NCBI GenBank assembly: GCA_963781955.1
Contig: CAWAHU010000001.1
Location: forward strand, 372,001 to 436,000
Source of the DNA: Bog-473 sp963781955
Lineage (GTDB): Bacteria > Actinomycetota > Acidimicrobiia > Acidimicrobiales > RAAP-2
Length of the DNA stretch: 64,000 nt
Direction of reading: 5' to 3'
Each line of letters starts with the position of its first letter. Position 1 is the first letter of the stretch. Under the pieces are notes generated by a model. The model had not been told where the DNA came from. It saw only the letters and a program-made list of their open reading frames with translations, and searched no databases. Position numbers and translations under genes: made by a program. Below are positions 25,257 through 34,445 of the stretch, in pieces.

Positions 25257-25441
25257 ACACCGAGAGCGGCGACATCCTGCCGGCAGGCAGCCTTGGTCTT
25301 GAACACGGCAATCCAATAGTGGTGGGCCGACGCCATCGCAGCCGCTGGCGGTCGCTGGGTTCGCAACTTCCGAGGGGGTTCGGCACTAGATGGAATCGGC
25401 ACCGCACCAGACGGTGAGGTAAGCCTGATTCGGGACCTAGC

Positions 25442-26120
25442 TGTACTCGGCCATCAGGTTCATGACAGCCGACTGATCGGCGGTCGTCCTCCAAGGGCAC
25501 TGTGGGGGCGCTCGGTGTTGTAGCGCCGGAGCCATGTTTCCAGAGCACGGGTCCGCTGGGCGTTCGAACGATAGGGACGGCGATAGGCCCACTCGATCAA
25601 AAGGGTGCGGTTGAGTCTCTCGACCTTTCCGTTCTGCCAGGGGCAGTGGGGCCTGATGAGTCGGTGGGTGGCCTTGAGGTCGACCAGGGCGCCTTGGAAC
25701 TTGGTGCTGCGGGTGTAGTTCTTGGCGTTGTCGGTCATGACCTCTTCGATCCGCCCGATGCCGGCGGCACCGAAGGCCGCCGCCGCCCGCAACAAAAAGG
25801 CCGCGCAGATGACCCCGGTCTCGCCGTCGAGGATCTCTGAGTAGGCGAAACGAGAGTGATCATCGACCATGGAGTGGACGTAGTCGTAGCCAATCCGTCG
25901 CTTGGCAACTGGGCGCGTCCCTCGCCCATTGGCCCGCCATCCACCGCCCTCTGGGATCTTGCCCAGCTTCTTGACGTCGATGTGGACGAGCTCACCGGGG
26001 CGACCGCGCTCATAGCGGAGTGCGACATGAAGGCCTCCTGGGTGTGTTCGTTCGCAAACCACACATTCCTGGAGGTCTTCGCTTTAGGTCAATCAGTCAC
26101 CAACGTTTTGGCCGAGTACA
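25442..26120 (-). mobile_element. Short IS481-family element with intact ends and CCTAGC target duplication
   Basis: The termini are inverted repeats, TGTACTCGGCCA at 25442 and TGGCCGAGTACA ending at 26120. A 6-bp direct repeat CCTAGC flanks the element (25436-25441 and 26121-26126). The interior is only 679 bp and encodes the C-terminal two-thirds of the transposase. The element is thus internally deleted but kept its transposition ends, and it could be mobilised in trans. Confidence 0.85.
25460..26062 (-). pseudogene. IS481-family transposase lacking its N-terminal DNA-binding region
   Basis: A 200-aa integrase-core protein. It starts abruptly just before RYERGRPGELVHIDVKKLG, where full IS481 transposases have about 100 more residues of helix-turn-helix. 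The DDE residues remain: Asp in VHIDVKKL, Asp in VMTDNAKNY and Glu in GKVERLNRTL. The end (YNTERPHSALGGRPPI) is normal. Only about 58 bp separate the frame from the terminal repeat, so the N-terminus was deleted. Unlikely to transpose on its own. Confidence 0.82.
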
Positions 26121-26239
26121 CCTAGCCCTGGACACAGATTCCATCAACTGAGGACGTTGGACCCTACTGAACTCGGTATGCACGCCGCTTGCATTGGAGG
26201 CAGTGGGGCAATCTATGTAGCGAGGGAGGAGGATCTCGA

Positions 26240-26884
26240 ATGAGCAGTGCGGATCCTGGTCTTGGAGAACCGCCTTACCCCGTAGGCCTTGACCTACGGC
26301 CACAAGTGGTCAATCGCAACCGGGTGACGACCGGTTTCCGGTTTGTTCTTGGAGTACCCCAGATGATCATCGTCGGTGGGTTCAGCGTCATTGGGATTGA
26401 ATATGGTGGGCTGAGGGCTGCGGGGGCGCTGGCAGGAGCGGCCCTCACGATGGCACTGATCTCCTGGTTCGCCATCGTCTTCACGGGTAGACATCCCCGC
26501 GGACTCTGGGACTTTGCCGTCTTCTACATGCGCTGGTGGGTCCGGGTTGGCGCCTATATGGCCCTGTTGCGGGACGAGTACCCGCCGTTCGGCGAGGGCG
26601 TTTACGCCGCGAACTACGAGATCACCTACCCAAACCGAGACAGAGATCGCTGGTCGGTCGGTCTGAGATTTCTCTTTGTGATTCCGCAGGTCATCGTACT
26701 GATCTTCGTGAACCTCGCGTGGTTCGTAACCACCGCAATCGCCTGGTTCGCGATCTTGTTCACCGGGTCCTACCCTGAAGACCTCTACCGCTTTGGGGTG
26801 GGAGCTCTCCGCTGGAATGCGCGAGTGCAGTCCTATGTGCTCCTGTTGCGGGACGAGTATCCGCCCTTCCGGCTGTCCCCGTAG
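26240..26884 (+). CDS. DUF4389-family membrane protein
   Basis: A 214-aa protein made of two similar halves, each with membrane spans followed by WFAI(V/L)FTG...P and ALLRDEYPPF/LLLRDEYPPF. This duplicated RDEYPPF pattern is characteristic of DUF4389 proteins of actinobacteria; their function is unknown. The ATG at 26240 has a strong GGAGGAGG ribosome site and is preferred over the ATG at 26189. It is a single gene just downstream of the short IS481 element. Confidence 0.8.
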   Translation: MSSADPGLGEPPYPVGLDLRPQVVNRNRVTTGFRFVLGVPQMIIVGGFSVIGIEYGGLRAAGALAGAALTMALISWFAIVFTGRHPRGLWDFAVFYMRWWVRVGAYMALLRDEYPPFGEGVYAANYEITYPNRDRDRWSVGLRFLFVIPQVIVLIFVNLAWFVTTAIAWFAILFTGSYPEDLYRFGVGALRWNARVQSYVLLLRDEYPPFRLSP

Positions 26885-27554
26885 CAGCGCTCGGTCACTT
26901 GGCAGTTGACGCACCTGTCACCACCTGCGCCTCCTTGGGCTCCCGACAGAGCTAATGGGCCGGCGGGTGACGCCTGGATATCTCTACTCGGTGGCCGAGA
27001 TCCTCGATCGAGTCGCTGACCTATCGGTGATGTCGACCACCTTGACACGCGACAACGAAAGGTCCTGGCGAGCGTTCCACGCTCGCGTCGCATCCTTGCT
27101 TGGCGACATCCCCGAGTAGCAGTCACCAACCTGAGTTCTGGGCCGACGCATCGCCCGATCGACGCTGCGGTCCAGCGGAATCACCTATCTGATGTTCGCG
27201 GCAAAGGCGCTGGGCGCAAATGACACGAAGGGCCGGGCCCACCTGCGAAGTCGGCCCACAAGAGCTTCACCTGCGGGAACGGTCTATTTCGGGTTCCTAC
27301 CTGGAGTTCTACTTTGACCGTGCGTGACCGACTCTGACCGTGTCTGACTTCCGCTCGTGGTCATCCTGGTCCGTGGGGGATCCGCACTCCCGGCGACAGG
27401 GGGCCCGCTGCTGACGGTTGATCTCCGAGTGTTTGTCTTGCCTCTGCGTCGGAACGGGGCCTTGGGACCTGCATGGGGGCTGGAGTGGTCCGGAAGGATC
27501 ATCCGTGACATTGGACCCTGTTCGCGGCCGCCCCGGGTGGGTCACGATCGGCTC
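26885..27554. other. Intergenic stretch without a supported gene
   Basis: About 670 bp with only short, shadow-like open frames in several phases. No tRNA, terminator or IS end was recognised. It may hold decayed accessory sequence. Confidence 0.4.
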
Positions 27555-27794
27555 GTGAAGAAGGTGCTCGTGGCCGTGGCACTGCTCGTCGGGCTCGGCG
27601 TCCTGGCCCAACGCCTGGGCCAGAAGATGTCGGCCATCGATTGGGAGGAGCGGTTCGATCGGATGCCGGACAATGCTCCGCCGAAGTGGATGTTCCGCAA
27701 CATCACGACCATCCGTGAGAACACTGACCGCATTCTCGAACTTCTCGATCCTGACCGTTCCCCTCCGGGTAACCCGCCTGCTGCCACTACGTGA
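27555..27794 (+). CDS. Hypothetical small membrane-anchored protein
   Basis: A 79-aa protein from a GTG at 27555. The N-terminus is hydrophobic (VLVAVALLVGLGVLAQRLG), followed by a short charged part (DWEERFDRMPDNAPPKWMF) and a helical end (RENTDRILELL). It looks like a single-span protein exposing a small domain. The family is not recognised. The frame remains open further upstream, but that part is not protein-like. Confidence 0.55.
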   Translation: MKKVLVAVALLVGLGVLAQRLGQKMSAIDWEERFDRMPDNAPPKWMFRNITTIRENTDRILELLDPDRSPPGNPPAATT

Positions 27795-27959
27795 ATCCCC
27801 GGTCGGTTGCGGTCTGTGAATGTGACCAGATCCACGCCCTCAGGTCGCTCCTCCTCTTGCCTCCTTCCATTCCGGTAGTTGTGCTCTGCACACCGGAAGC
27901 GCCGTTTCCGGGACCTTTGCCTCTTTCCCCTGTACGAAGTAGGCGGGCACGTTGAGATC

Positions 27960-28667
27960 ATGATCGAAGAGGCAACAGCCTGTCGGTTGCGTAGGGCGAC
28001 CATTGGCGTCGCTGTCTGCTTGTTCGGGTCTCTCATGGCCGCTGCTGCCGTGTTCGTGGCCACCTACCCACGCTGGCGGGCTTGGTGCCTGACCTGGGGA
28101 TGCAGTAGTGACGAAGCCGCACGTTCGCTACCAGGAGACGACCTCCTTCCTGACCCAGACCTGCAGTCCACGAGAGCGATCTGGATCGAGGCCCAACCAA
28201 GCGCCGTCTGGCCGTGGTTGGTCCAGATGGGTCCGGGACGAGGCGGCGTCTACACCTACGATTGGATCGAGAACCTCTTCGGCCTCGGGATCCACAGTGT
28301 GGACGAAGTCCTCCCACAGTTCCAAGACACGAGCGTCGGATTTGCCCAGCAGCTTGGATCGAAGGGACCGGTTCTGCGGGTGGCGGAGCTTCACCGCGAG
28401 GAGGACCTTGTTCTTCGCTCCGACGACGACAATTGGGTGTGGGCGTTCTGCCTGTTCCCCGAGGGGAGCGGGACCCGGCTCGTCAGCCGCAACCGGATCT
28501 CCACATCAGGCGCATCGCGTCTCGGGCAAACGTTGAACCACTACATCATGGAGCCCGGAAGCCTTGTCATGGAGCGCAAGATGCTCCTGGGGATCAAACA
28601 GCGAGCTGAGCGCTTGGCAAGGGTGAAGGCTGCATGCTCAGGTCCAGGCGCGGGCGAAGGGGTCTGA
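27960..28667 (+). CDS. SRPBCC-like membrane-anchored hypothetical protein
   Basis: A 235-aa protein with one N-terminal membrane span (ATIGVAVCLFGSLMAAAAVF) and a soluble domain. The text WIEAQPSAVWPWLVQMGPGR followed by GVYTYDWIENLFGL, and later SRNRISTSG, is typical of a group of SRPBCC-fold proteins often annotated as polyketide cyclase/dehydrase-like. The ligand is unknown. The ATG at 27960 is chosen because the upstream frame lacks coding character. Confidence 0.65.
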   Translation: MIEEATACRLRRATIGVAVCLFGSLMAAAAVFVATYPRWRAWCLTWGCSSDEAARSLPGDDLLPDPDLQSTRAIWIEAQPSAVWPWLVQMGPGRGGVYTYDWIENLFGLGIHSVDEVLPQFQDTSVGFAQQLGSKGPVLRVAELHREEDLVLRSDDDNWVWAFCLFPEGSGTRLVSRNRISTSGASRLGQTLNHYIMEPGSLVMERKMLLGIKQRAERLARVKAACSGPGAGEGV

Positions 28668-28810
28668 GTGGACAATGCATCATCGGCAACGAAGGAGAGT
28701 CGCGCAGGTGCCATCCCTGCGGAGCCTACGGGCTAGGGGGTGACCCGGTCCGATAGCCACGGCTCGGAGTCACTTGCGCGGGCGCGGTTGGGCACGAGAC
28801 ACTTCCCGGC

Positions 28811-29715
28811 ATGGGGGCGGACACGACGATCGTTCACTTTGAGGGTAGGGACGGCCTCTGCCTCGTGGGCGACCGCAGGGGGGACCACCGACATTCACCG
28901 GTCGTCTTCCTGCACGGCGGCGGCCAGACGCGCCACTCGTGGGGCGGAACCGCGGCGGGAGTCGCTCAGCGCGGCTGGAAGGCGCTGACGCTCGATGCCC
29001 GTGGCCACGGTGACTCGGCGTGGTCAGAAGTGGGTGACTACCGTCTTGAGAGCTTCGCCGAGGATGTCCGCCTCGTCCTCGCCCAACTCGACGAGCCGCC
29101 TGGCTCGTCGGGGCATCGCTTGGTGGCTTGACGTCGATTCTGCTGACCGGCGAACTCGCCCCCGGTGTTGCCCGCGGTGTCGTACTGGTGGACATCGTCC
29201 CCGACATGGAGGTGGCGGGAGCTCAGCGCATCGGTGCTTTCATGGTGGAGCGCGCCGAGACCGGGTTTTCGTCGCTGGAAGAGGTCGCCGAGGCCGTCGC
29301 GGCCTACAACCCTCATCGCCCGAGGCCCAGGGACCTTGCCGGGCTCCGAAAGAACCTGCGCGAGCGCGGTGGTCGGTTCTACTGGCACTGGGACCCGCGG
29401 TTCATGTTTGCGGAGGTCGGCTCGGGCCCAGAGGAGATCCTCGATGTCGACCGGCTCCACACTGCAGTCGAGCGCATGGTCGCCGACGTGCCTGTCATGC
29501 TCGTCCGCGGGCGGGTCAGCGACCTTGTGAGCGAAGACAAGGCATCCCAGTTCTGCGCCCGGTTCCCGTCGGTCGAGTTCGTCGACGTGTCTGGTGCAGG
29601 GCACATGGTGGCAGGCGACCGAAACGATGCATTTACTGCCTCTGTCGGCGAGTTCCTCGGACGCCACAGCACGCCGTCACGTGAACCGCTGTCGCCCGAG
29701 GGAACCGCCCTGTAG
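28811..29715 (+). pseudogene. Alpha/beta hydrolase, frameshifted at the nucleophile elbow
   Basis: Two adjacent frames make one hydrolase. The first (28811-29131) has VVFLHGGGQTRHSW (oxyanion hole) and LDARGHGDS. The second (to 29715) has the acid and His regions (PVMLVRGRVSDLV and VSGAGHMVAGDR). The missing nucleophile motif appears only when reading the second frame slightly upstream: VGASLGGLTS is encoded around 29114-29143. A single indel near 29112 therefore splits the gene exactly before the catalytic Ser. It could be a real pseudogene or a base error. Joined length (about 300 aa) is normal. Confidence 0.7.
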
Positions 29716-29812
29716 CCGCAGCCGGTACAGAACGGTCTTGGTGCCGCGTTTCGCCGCGACGACGCACCCACCGGCGGCACACCTGACACGCACCAGGTGC
29801 GAGACTGAAGCC

Positions 29813-30508
29813 ATGAAGGACGACGAACTACTCGATGAGCAGCGTTCGTTCTATCGGGCGCGGGCTCCTGAGTACGACGAGTGGTGGCGGCGACGCGGCC
29901 CCTACGACCGCGGACCAGAGCAGCTCCGCGAATGGGAGCGCCAGGTGGCCGTAGTGGACGCCGCCTTGGAGTCATTCGGAGCGAATGGAAGAGTCCTTGA
30001 ACTCGCCGGGGGCACGGGATGGTGGACTCAGCGCCTCGCCAAGACAGCAGACCTCCTCACCGTTGTCGACAGCTCGCCGGAGGTTCTAGAACTGAATCGG
30101 AACCGGGTGGGGCGCTCGGATGTCACCTACCTCCTGGCGGACCTGTTCGAGTGGCAGCCCGATGCCACGTATGACGTTGTGTTCTTCTCCTTCTGGCTGT
30201 CGCACGTGCCGCGCTCTCGATTCGGTGACTTCTGGTCACTCGTTGACAGGTGCCTTACCCACTCTGGCCGGTTCTTCATCATCGACAATCGCAACGACCC
30301 GTTTCCCGATACGACAGTGCAAGATCCACACGTGATCGAGTACGGCACCGACCTACATCTCCGCCGTCTTAGCGATGGCTCGCAGTACCGGGTCGTCAAG
30401 GTCATGTACGAGCCCGATGAATTGCAGTCGCTCATCGCCCAAGAGGGCTGGTCGGTTCGAATTGACTCGACCCGATGGTTCATCTTTGGCTCTGGCCATC
30501 ACGCTTGA
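29813..30508 (+). CDS. Class I SAM-dependent methyltransferase
   Basis: A 231-aa methyltransferase. Motif I is VLELAGGTGWWTQRLA, motif post-I is LLTVVDSSPEVLELNR, and DVVFFSFWLSHVP is the motif IV region. These fit small-molecule O- or N-methyltransferases. The substrate cannot be told. The ATG at 29813 is used, since the frame further upstream overlaps the hydrolase end and is not protein-like. Confidence 0.82.
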   Translation: MKDDELLDEQRSFYRARAPEYDEWWRRRGPYDRGPEQLREWERQVAVVDAALESFGANGRVLELAGGTGWWTQRLAKTADLLTVVDSSPEVLELNRNRVGRSDVTYLLADLFEWQPDATYDVVFFSFWLSHVPRSRFGDFWSLVDRCLTHSGRFFIIDNRNDPFPDTTVQDPHVIEYGTDLHLRRLSDGSQYRVVKVMYEPDELQSLIAQEGWSVRIDSTRWFIFGSGHHA

Positions 30509-30591
30509 GGACCGGGAAACGGGATCACTCGCCGGCCGACCCCTATCCGGCAGGTTGGACTGGTAGGTACCTCCCGCCAGGACCGATGTAG

Positions 30592-31446
30592 ATGCCGGTT
30601 GCGAGGGCTGATCACAGGCTCGGCCCGTTCGGTACGGTGGTGGCGGTGGGACTGGGAAGCGGCCGGCTGGTGTGGGACCCCGGGGGGAAGATCGCCGTCG
30701 TGACCGGGGCTTCCGCAGGCCTCGGTCGTCGTCTCGCGCTGGACCTTGCCTCAGCCGGGGCGGTGGTCGTCGGCGTGGCGCGGCGTGAGGATCGACTCCG
30801 GGTCCTCGTCGATGAGATGCGGACGCACAGCCCGGAGTCGTCCTACCGCGTCTGTGATCTCTCCGAGGCGGCCTCCTTCGTCGGCTTGTTGGAACAGGTG
30901 GAGGAGGAACACGGCCGGATCGACATTCTGGCCAACATCGCCGGCGTCGGCGGGATCATTCGCACCGAACCGACAACGGCAGCGTCACTTCGATCCATCA
31001 TGGAGGTGAATTTCATCGCGCCCGTGGCCGGCATGGCAACCGTCCTGCCGGGGATGCGGCAACGGAAGGTCGGTGCAATCGCCAACATGAGTTCGGACGA
31101 TGGGCGCGCTCCCGGTCCCGGAGCGGCCGACTACTCGGCGAGCAAGGCGGCACTGTCTGCCGCGACGGAGAGTCTGTCCTACGACGCGAGGCCGGACGGT
31201 GTGTTCCTCCATACGGTGTATCCAGGATGGGTGCCGACTGAAATGGGGCTGACGGCGGTGCGCGAGGGTGGACTGTCGATGCCGCCACGCGCTGTCCGGC
31301 GCACAGAGGAGCAGGTCTCGTCGCTGGTACTCCGCCGGATGTTTGACCCACGGCTGGAGATCAATGTGGCCCTCCTGCCGCTCGTCGCACCGATCCTGCG
31401 CACAGTGGCCCCACGTACTTATCAGCGTATGCGAGCCACCCGGTGA
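30592..31446 (+). CDS. Short-chain dehydrogenase/reductase
   Basis: A 284-aa classical SDR. It has the NAD(P)-binding motif VTGASAGLGRRLAL, the structural NIAGVGG, the catalytic Ser in ANMSSDDGR and YSASK (catalytic Tyr and Lys). The C-terminal extension is hydrophobic (LEINVALLPLVAPILRTVAP). The substrate is unknown. The ATG at 30592 adds about 30 residues before the nucleotide fold, so a later GTG could be the real start. Confidence 0.82.
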   Translation: MPVARADHRLGPFGTVVAVGLGSGRLVWDPGGKIAVVTGASAGLGRRLALDLASAGAVVVGVARREDRLRVLVDEMRTHSPESSYRVCDLSEAASFVGLLEQVEEEHGRIDILANIAGVGGIIRTEPTTAASLRSIMEVNFIAPVAGMATVLPGMRQRKVGAIANMSSDDGRAPGPGAADYSASKAALSAATESLSYDARPDGVFLHTVYPGWVPTEMGLTAVREGGLSMPPRAVRRTEEQVSSLVLRRMFDPRLEINVALLPLVAPILRTVAPRTYQRMRATR

Positions 31447-31493
31447 GCAATGTCGCGGTCTTCGCCTACCGCTGTGCACGTCCCAAATGTCAT

Positions 31494-32321
31494 TCAGAGG
31501 CCGACCACGAGCCGGGTCACTCGGTCGCGCACTGCCGCAGGAAGAAACGGTTGGAAAACGGCAATCATCTGCGCATCTCGACCTACGAGGTAACGAGCAT
31601 GCGGCACCTTCGCAGTGAGGGCCTTGGCGATGACCTGTGCCGCCCCCTCTGGTTCTCCCATGAATGGCATAAACGACTGGATGAGGGCTCGAATCCGATG
31701 GTAGGCGGCCTCATAGCCCGAATCCTCGTGGCGTGACACGTCTGATTCAAACTCCTCCCAAATGCCTGTCTTGAGTCCGCCCGGCTCAATGAGCACGACC
31801 CGGACGCCATCTCGGGCGACTTCGAGTCTCAACGCGTCCGAAGCGGCCTCAAGTGCATGTTTGGAGGCTTGGTACCATCCGGAAAGCGGAGTCGTGGTCA
31901 GTCCATAGATAGATGAGACGTTGACAATCCGACCATCTCCGGCCGTCCGCATGTGGGGCAGCGCCAAGCGAGCCAGGCGCATCGGGGCTACCACCATCGT
32001 CTCAAGTTGATGACGAGCTTCGTCGTCGCTCACATCCTCAATGGCGCCCACCCCTGAGTAGCCAGCATTGTTCACGATCGCCCACGGGCGTACCCGGTTC
32101 ACCACTTCGGCACATCGCATTGCATCCGTCACGTCGAGCAGCACCGTCTCAACTCGAACTCCGGCCTCCCTCGCCGCCGCCAGGACAGCGTCAGCTTTGG
32201 ATTCGGAACGCACAGTGCCGATCGAGCGAAATCCCAGGGTGGCGAGTGTCACAACCGTCGCCAAGCCGATTCCCGAGTTTGCTCCGGTCGTCAGCACCGC
32301 TTTGTCGGCGGTATCGGTCAT
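31494..32321 (-). CDS. Short-chain dehydrogenase/reductase
   Basis: A 275-aa classical SDR, convergent with the SDR upstream but only distantly similar. It has TTGANSGIGLATV for cofactor binding, VNNAGYSG, the catalytic Ser in VNVSSIYG and YQASK. The region after (LIEPGGLKTGIWEEF) is typical of steroid or retinol dehydrogenase-like SDRs. The substrate is unknown. Confidence 0.84.
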   Translation of the reverse strand: MTDTADKAVLTTGANSGIGLATVVTLATLGFRSIGTVRSESKADAVLAAAREAGVRVETVLLDVTDAMRCAEVVNRVRPWAIVNNAGYSGVGAIEDVSDDEARHQLETMVVAPMRLARLALPHMRTAGDGRIVNVSSIYGLTTTPLSGWYQASKHALEAASDALRLEVARDGVRVVLIEPGGLKTGIWEEFESDVSRHEDSGYEAAYHRIRALIQSFMPFMGEPEGAAQVIAKALTAKVPHARYLVGRDAQMIAVFQPFLPAAVRDRVTRLVVGL

Positions 32322-32447
32322 CCACCGACCCTATCGAGCCGCTGGCTTCAAATCCGCCCCGATGGCCGGGTGCGCGTTTGCCCATACGGGAGGACGGCAC
32401 CGCAACGGTCAGACAGCCCTTGCCAGAAGGGGGTCGAAAGCCCTCGT

Positions 32448-32900
32448 CTAGGCCACGATGGGCACCCAAAGCTCAACTTCATTGTGACGGCGGTAGTACT
32501 CGACGAGGGGGCGACTGGTATCAACAGGCCCTAGGGCTCGAAGTTCGCTCATGCCGTCGCCGATGGCCGGATAGATCTGGGAAGGCTCGCCCTTCATCCT
32601 GCCCCGCAGATACAGGCCTCCCAACAGAGTGCCGACCTCCAAGTCAAGCTCTATCGGGTCGTCGTCAGCACGGATGGGAGTGCAGGCCGTATACGTGTTG
32701 CGACTGAGGTCCGCTTGACCAAGCATCCTTCGGCCGCGCAGTCCGACGAGCTGCTCGAAGGCGGGCCAGAGAGATTGGATGTGCGGCTGGTCGTCCATGG
32801 TGCTGCGCCCCATGACCACGACGTCGGGCCGTTCGATCCGATCGGGGTTGTCGCAGAACACTGACTTGGGCACGTCACCAGTGAACCATAGGGACCGCAA
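32448..32900 (-). CDS. GyrI-like small-molecule-binding domain protein
   Basis: A 150-aa stand-alone effector-binding domain, as found at the C-terminus of AraC-type regulators and in GyrI/SbmC. It has LWPAFEQLVG, the YTACTPIRADDDPIELDLEV core and VEYYRRHNEVELWVPI at the end, which is characteristic. No DNA-binding domain is attached. Proteins of this type bind or hydrolyse hydrophobic compounds, but the ligand here is unknown. Confidence 0.72.
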   Translation of the reverse strand: MRSLWFTGDVPKSVFCDNPDRIERPDVVVMGRSTMDDQPHIQSLWPAFEQLVGLRGRRMLGQADLSRNTYTACTPIRADDDPIELDLEVGTLLGGLYLRGRMKGEPSQIYPAIGDGMSELRALGPVDTSRPLVEYYRRHNEVELWVPIVA

Positions 32901-32942
32901 CTACCGACCCGAACGTTCAGCCGGCGCGTTCCCGGCCGGAAG

Positions 32943-33563
32943 TCAGATACCGAGTGACGCAGCGCGGAGTTGGGCGGCCAGGGCTGCGTCGCCGCTGATC
33001 TCGACCTTGGCTGCCCTTTGGCGACCGGCACCGAACATGATGAGCTCACCCGGGTCACCGGCCACGGTGAGCAGCGGTCCGGTGCCACGCTTCTTGTCGG
33101 ACCGTCCCGGTGAGGTGATCACGATCATGGCGGGGACTCTCTTCGCCAGCCCGCCTGGTCCGACGCGCGCCCAGAGGGCATCGGCCAACTCCGGGGAGAT
33201 CGTGCGAGGTTCCCAGCCGTCTTGCGCGCGACGTACGTCCTCCACGTGGATGAAGAACTCGACTGTGTTCATCGGCCCATCGAAAGGGCGCAGGAGCAAC
33301 GGCGGCCCGCGCCGCACGGTCTCGACGAGCTTCTCCCAAGGGGTGCGATCCCGAACCGCGCACCGTACTTTGTCGGTGTAGCCAGCAAGGGGGGGCCAGA
33401 CGAGTCCGGGTCCGCTGTCGGGCCGTCGTTCACGCACGACGAGGTGCGCAGCCAAATCAGCGGTCAACCAACCCTCGCACAAGGTAGGTGCGTGGGAACC
33501 ACGCTCGACCAAGAGGTCGCAGAGGGTCTTGCGTTCCTGCTGAGCGAGGCTGGGTGGTGCCAT
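32943..33563 (-). CDS. TIGR03085-family metal-binding protein (DinB/MPI-like)
   Basis: A 206-aa protein that closely follows the actinobacterial TIGR03085 pattern: LCDLLVERGSHAPTLCEGW, DLAAHLVVRERRPD and EFFIHVEDVRRAQ. The conserved His residues in AAHLVV and FIHVED form the expected metal site of the four-helix DinB/maleylpyruvate isomerase fold, which in mycothiol users often joins thiol transfer. The exact role is unknown. Confidence 0.82.
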   Translation of the reverse strand: MAPPSLAQQERKTLCDLLVERGSHAPTLCEGWLTADLAAHLVVRERRPDSGPGLVWPPLAGYTDKVRCAVRDRTPWEKLVETVRRGPPLLLRPFDGPMNTVEFFIHVEDVRRAQDGWEPRTISPELADALWARVGPGGLAKRVPAMIVITSPGRSDKKRGTGPLLTVAGDPGELIMFGAGRQRAAKVEISGDAALAAQLRAASLGI

Positions 33564-33842
33564 GGGCGCATTCTAGGGAAACGGCGCGGCGCGGTGCCTG
33601 CAGGGTTTCAGGGCGTCTCCAGTTCTCTCTGACGATCGAAAGCCTGGGGCGTCGCGCCGAGTCGGCCGTCGGGTCGGGTAGCGCGAGGAGCGGCGAGGTA
33701 CTCGTGGGATCGGGTCATTTGCGGCCCCGCGTCAGTTGGCTGAACGCGGTGTCACGCCCGTGCCGGCCCACGGGTCACATTGTGACTCCGAGAGGTCACG
33801 CCTTCAGGGTGGCGAACAAGCCATGGCAAGAGGAGGTTAGAG

Positions 33843-34013
33843 ATGCCGCGAAGCAGCAACGCCGGAGCTCCGGTGGCGATGGAGTCCGGGGTCCTCACCA
33901 GCCGATACGCCCAACGTGATGACTTCGCTGTCGTGTGTGAGGCGTACCACGTCGACGATGGCACGCCGATGCTCGGCGCCACCATGGCGACCGTTCCTGG
34001 TGGACGGTCATGA
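33843..34013 (+). CDS. Small hypothetical protein coupled to a SnoaL-like gene
   Basis: A 56-aa reading frame with an excellent ribosome site (AGAGGAGG, about 7 nt before the ATG). Its stop overlaps the next start (ATGA at 34010-34013). The sequence includes VLTSRYAQRDDFAVVCEAYH and DDGTPMLGATMATV. The combination of Shine-Dalgarno site and coupling makes it likely to be translated. The family is not recognised. Confidence 0.6.
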   Translation: MPRSSNAGAPVAMESGVLTSRYAQRDDFAVVCEAYHVDDGTPMLGATMATVPGGRS

Positions 34014-34423
34014 CCGTCACCGACGAGACGCTGGGCCGCGAACTCGCCGCCAAGTTCATCGTGTTTCTGGAGACCGGCGTGCCGCCCGAAGACCTGTTCA
34101 CCGCAGATGCGTTTTGTGATTTCACGATGCCGCAGTGGCGCCTGCAGTTCGAAGGGGTCGAGAACATCGTCCGCGGGCGCAAGGCAGGCCATCCGAGTCC
34201 CGGTCGGGTGCCCCGTTCCCGTTTCGATGCGACCACCACGGGCTTCGTCCTCGAGGTTGAGGAGGAGTGGGACCAAGATGGCCAGTCGTGGTACTGCCGG
34301 GAGCTGTTCCGGGCGGATGTGACCGACGGGGCTATCTCTCAGATCTCGGTCTACTGCACCGGCGACTGGGATGCGGCTCTGGTGTCCCGCCACCGCGAGA
34401 CGGTCGAGCTTCTGCGCCCGTGA
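34010..34423 (+). CDS. SnoaL/NTF2-like protein
   Basis: A 137-aa protein of the NTF2-like cone fold. It has an N-terminal helix region, DLFTADAFCDFTMPQWRLQF and a C-terminal sheet ending ISQISVYCTGDWDAA, common to SnoaL-like polyketide cyclase or unknown-function proteins. It starts at an ATG overlapping the stop of the 56-aa gene. The ligand is unknown. Confidence 0.7.
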   Translation: MTVTDETLGRELAAKFIVFLETGVPPEDLFTADAFCDFTMPQWRLQFEGVENIVRGRKAGHPSPGRVPRSRFDATTTGFVLEVEEEWDQDGQSWYCRELFRADVTDGAISQISVYCTGDWDAALVSRHRETVELLRP

Positions 34424-34445
34424 CGCGCCGAGCCCCGGCCGTATC

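Noticed and set aside
25211..25402. Short minus-strand open frames after the deacetylase gene
   Set aside because: No ribosome site, no family features and overlap with the deacetylase end.
29594..29812. Upstream extension of the methyltransferase frame
   Set aside because: It overlaps the hydrolase 3' end and its text is not protein-like. The ATG at 29813 gives the normal family N-terminus.
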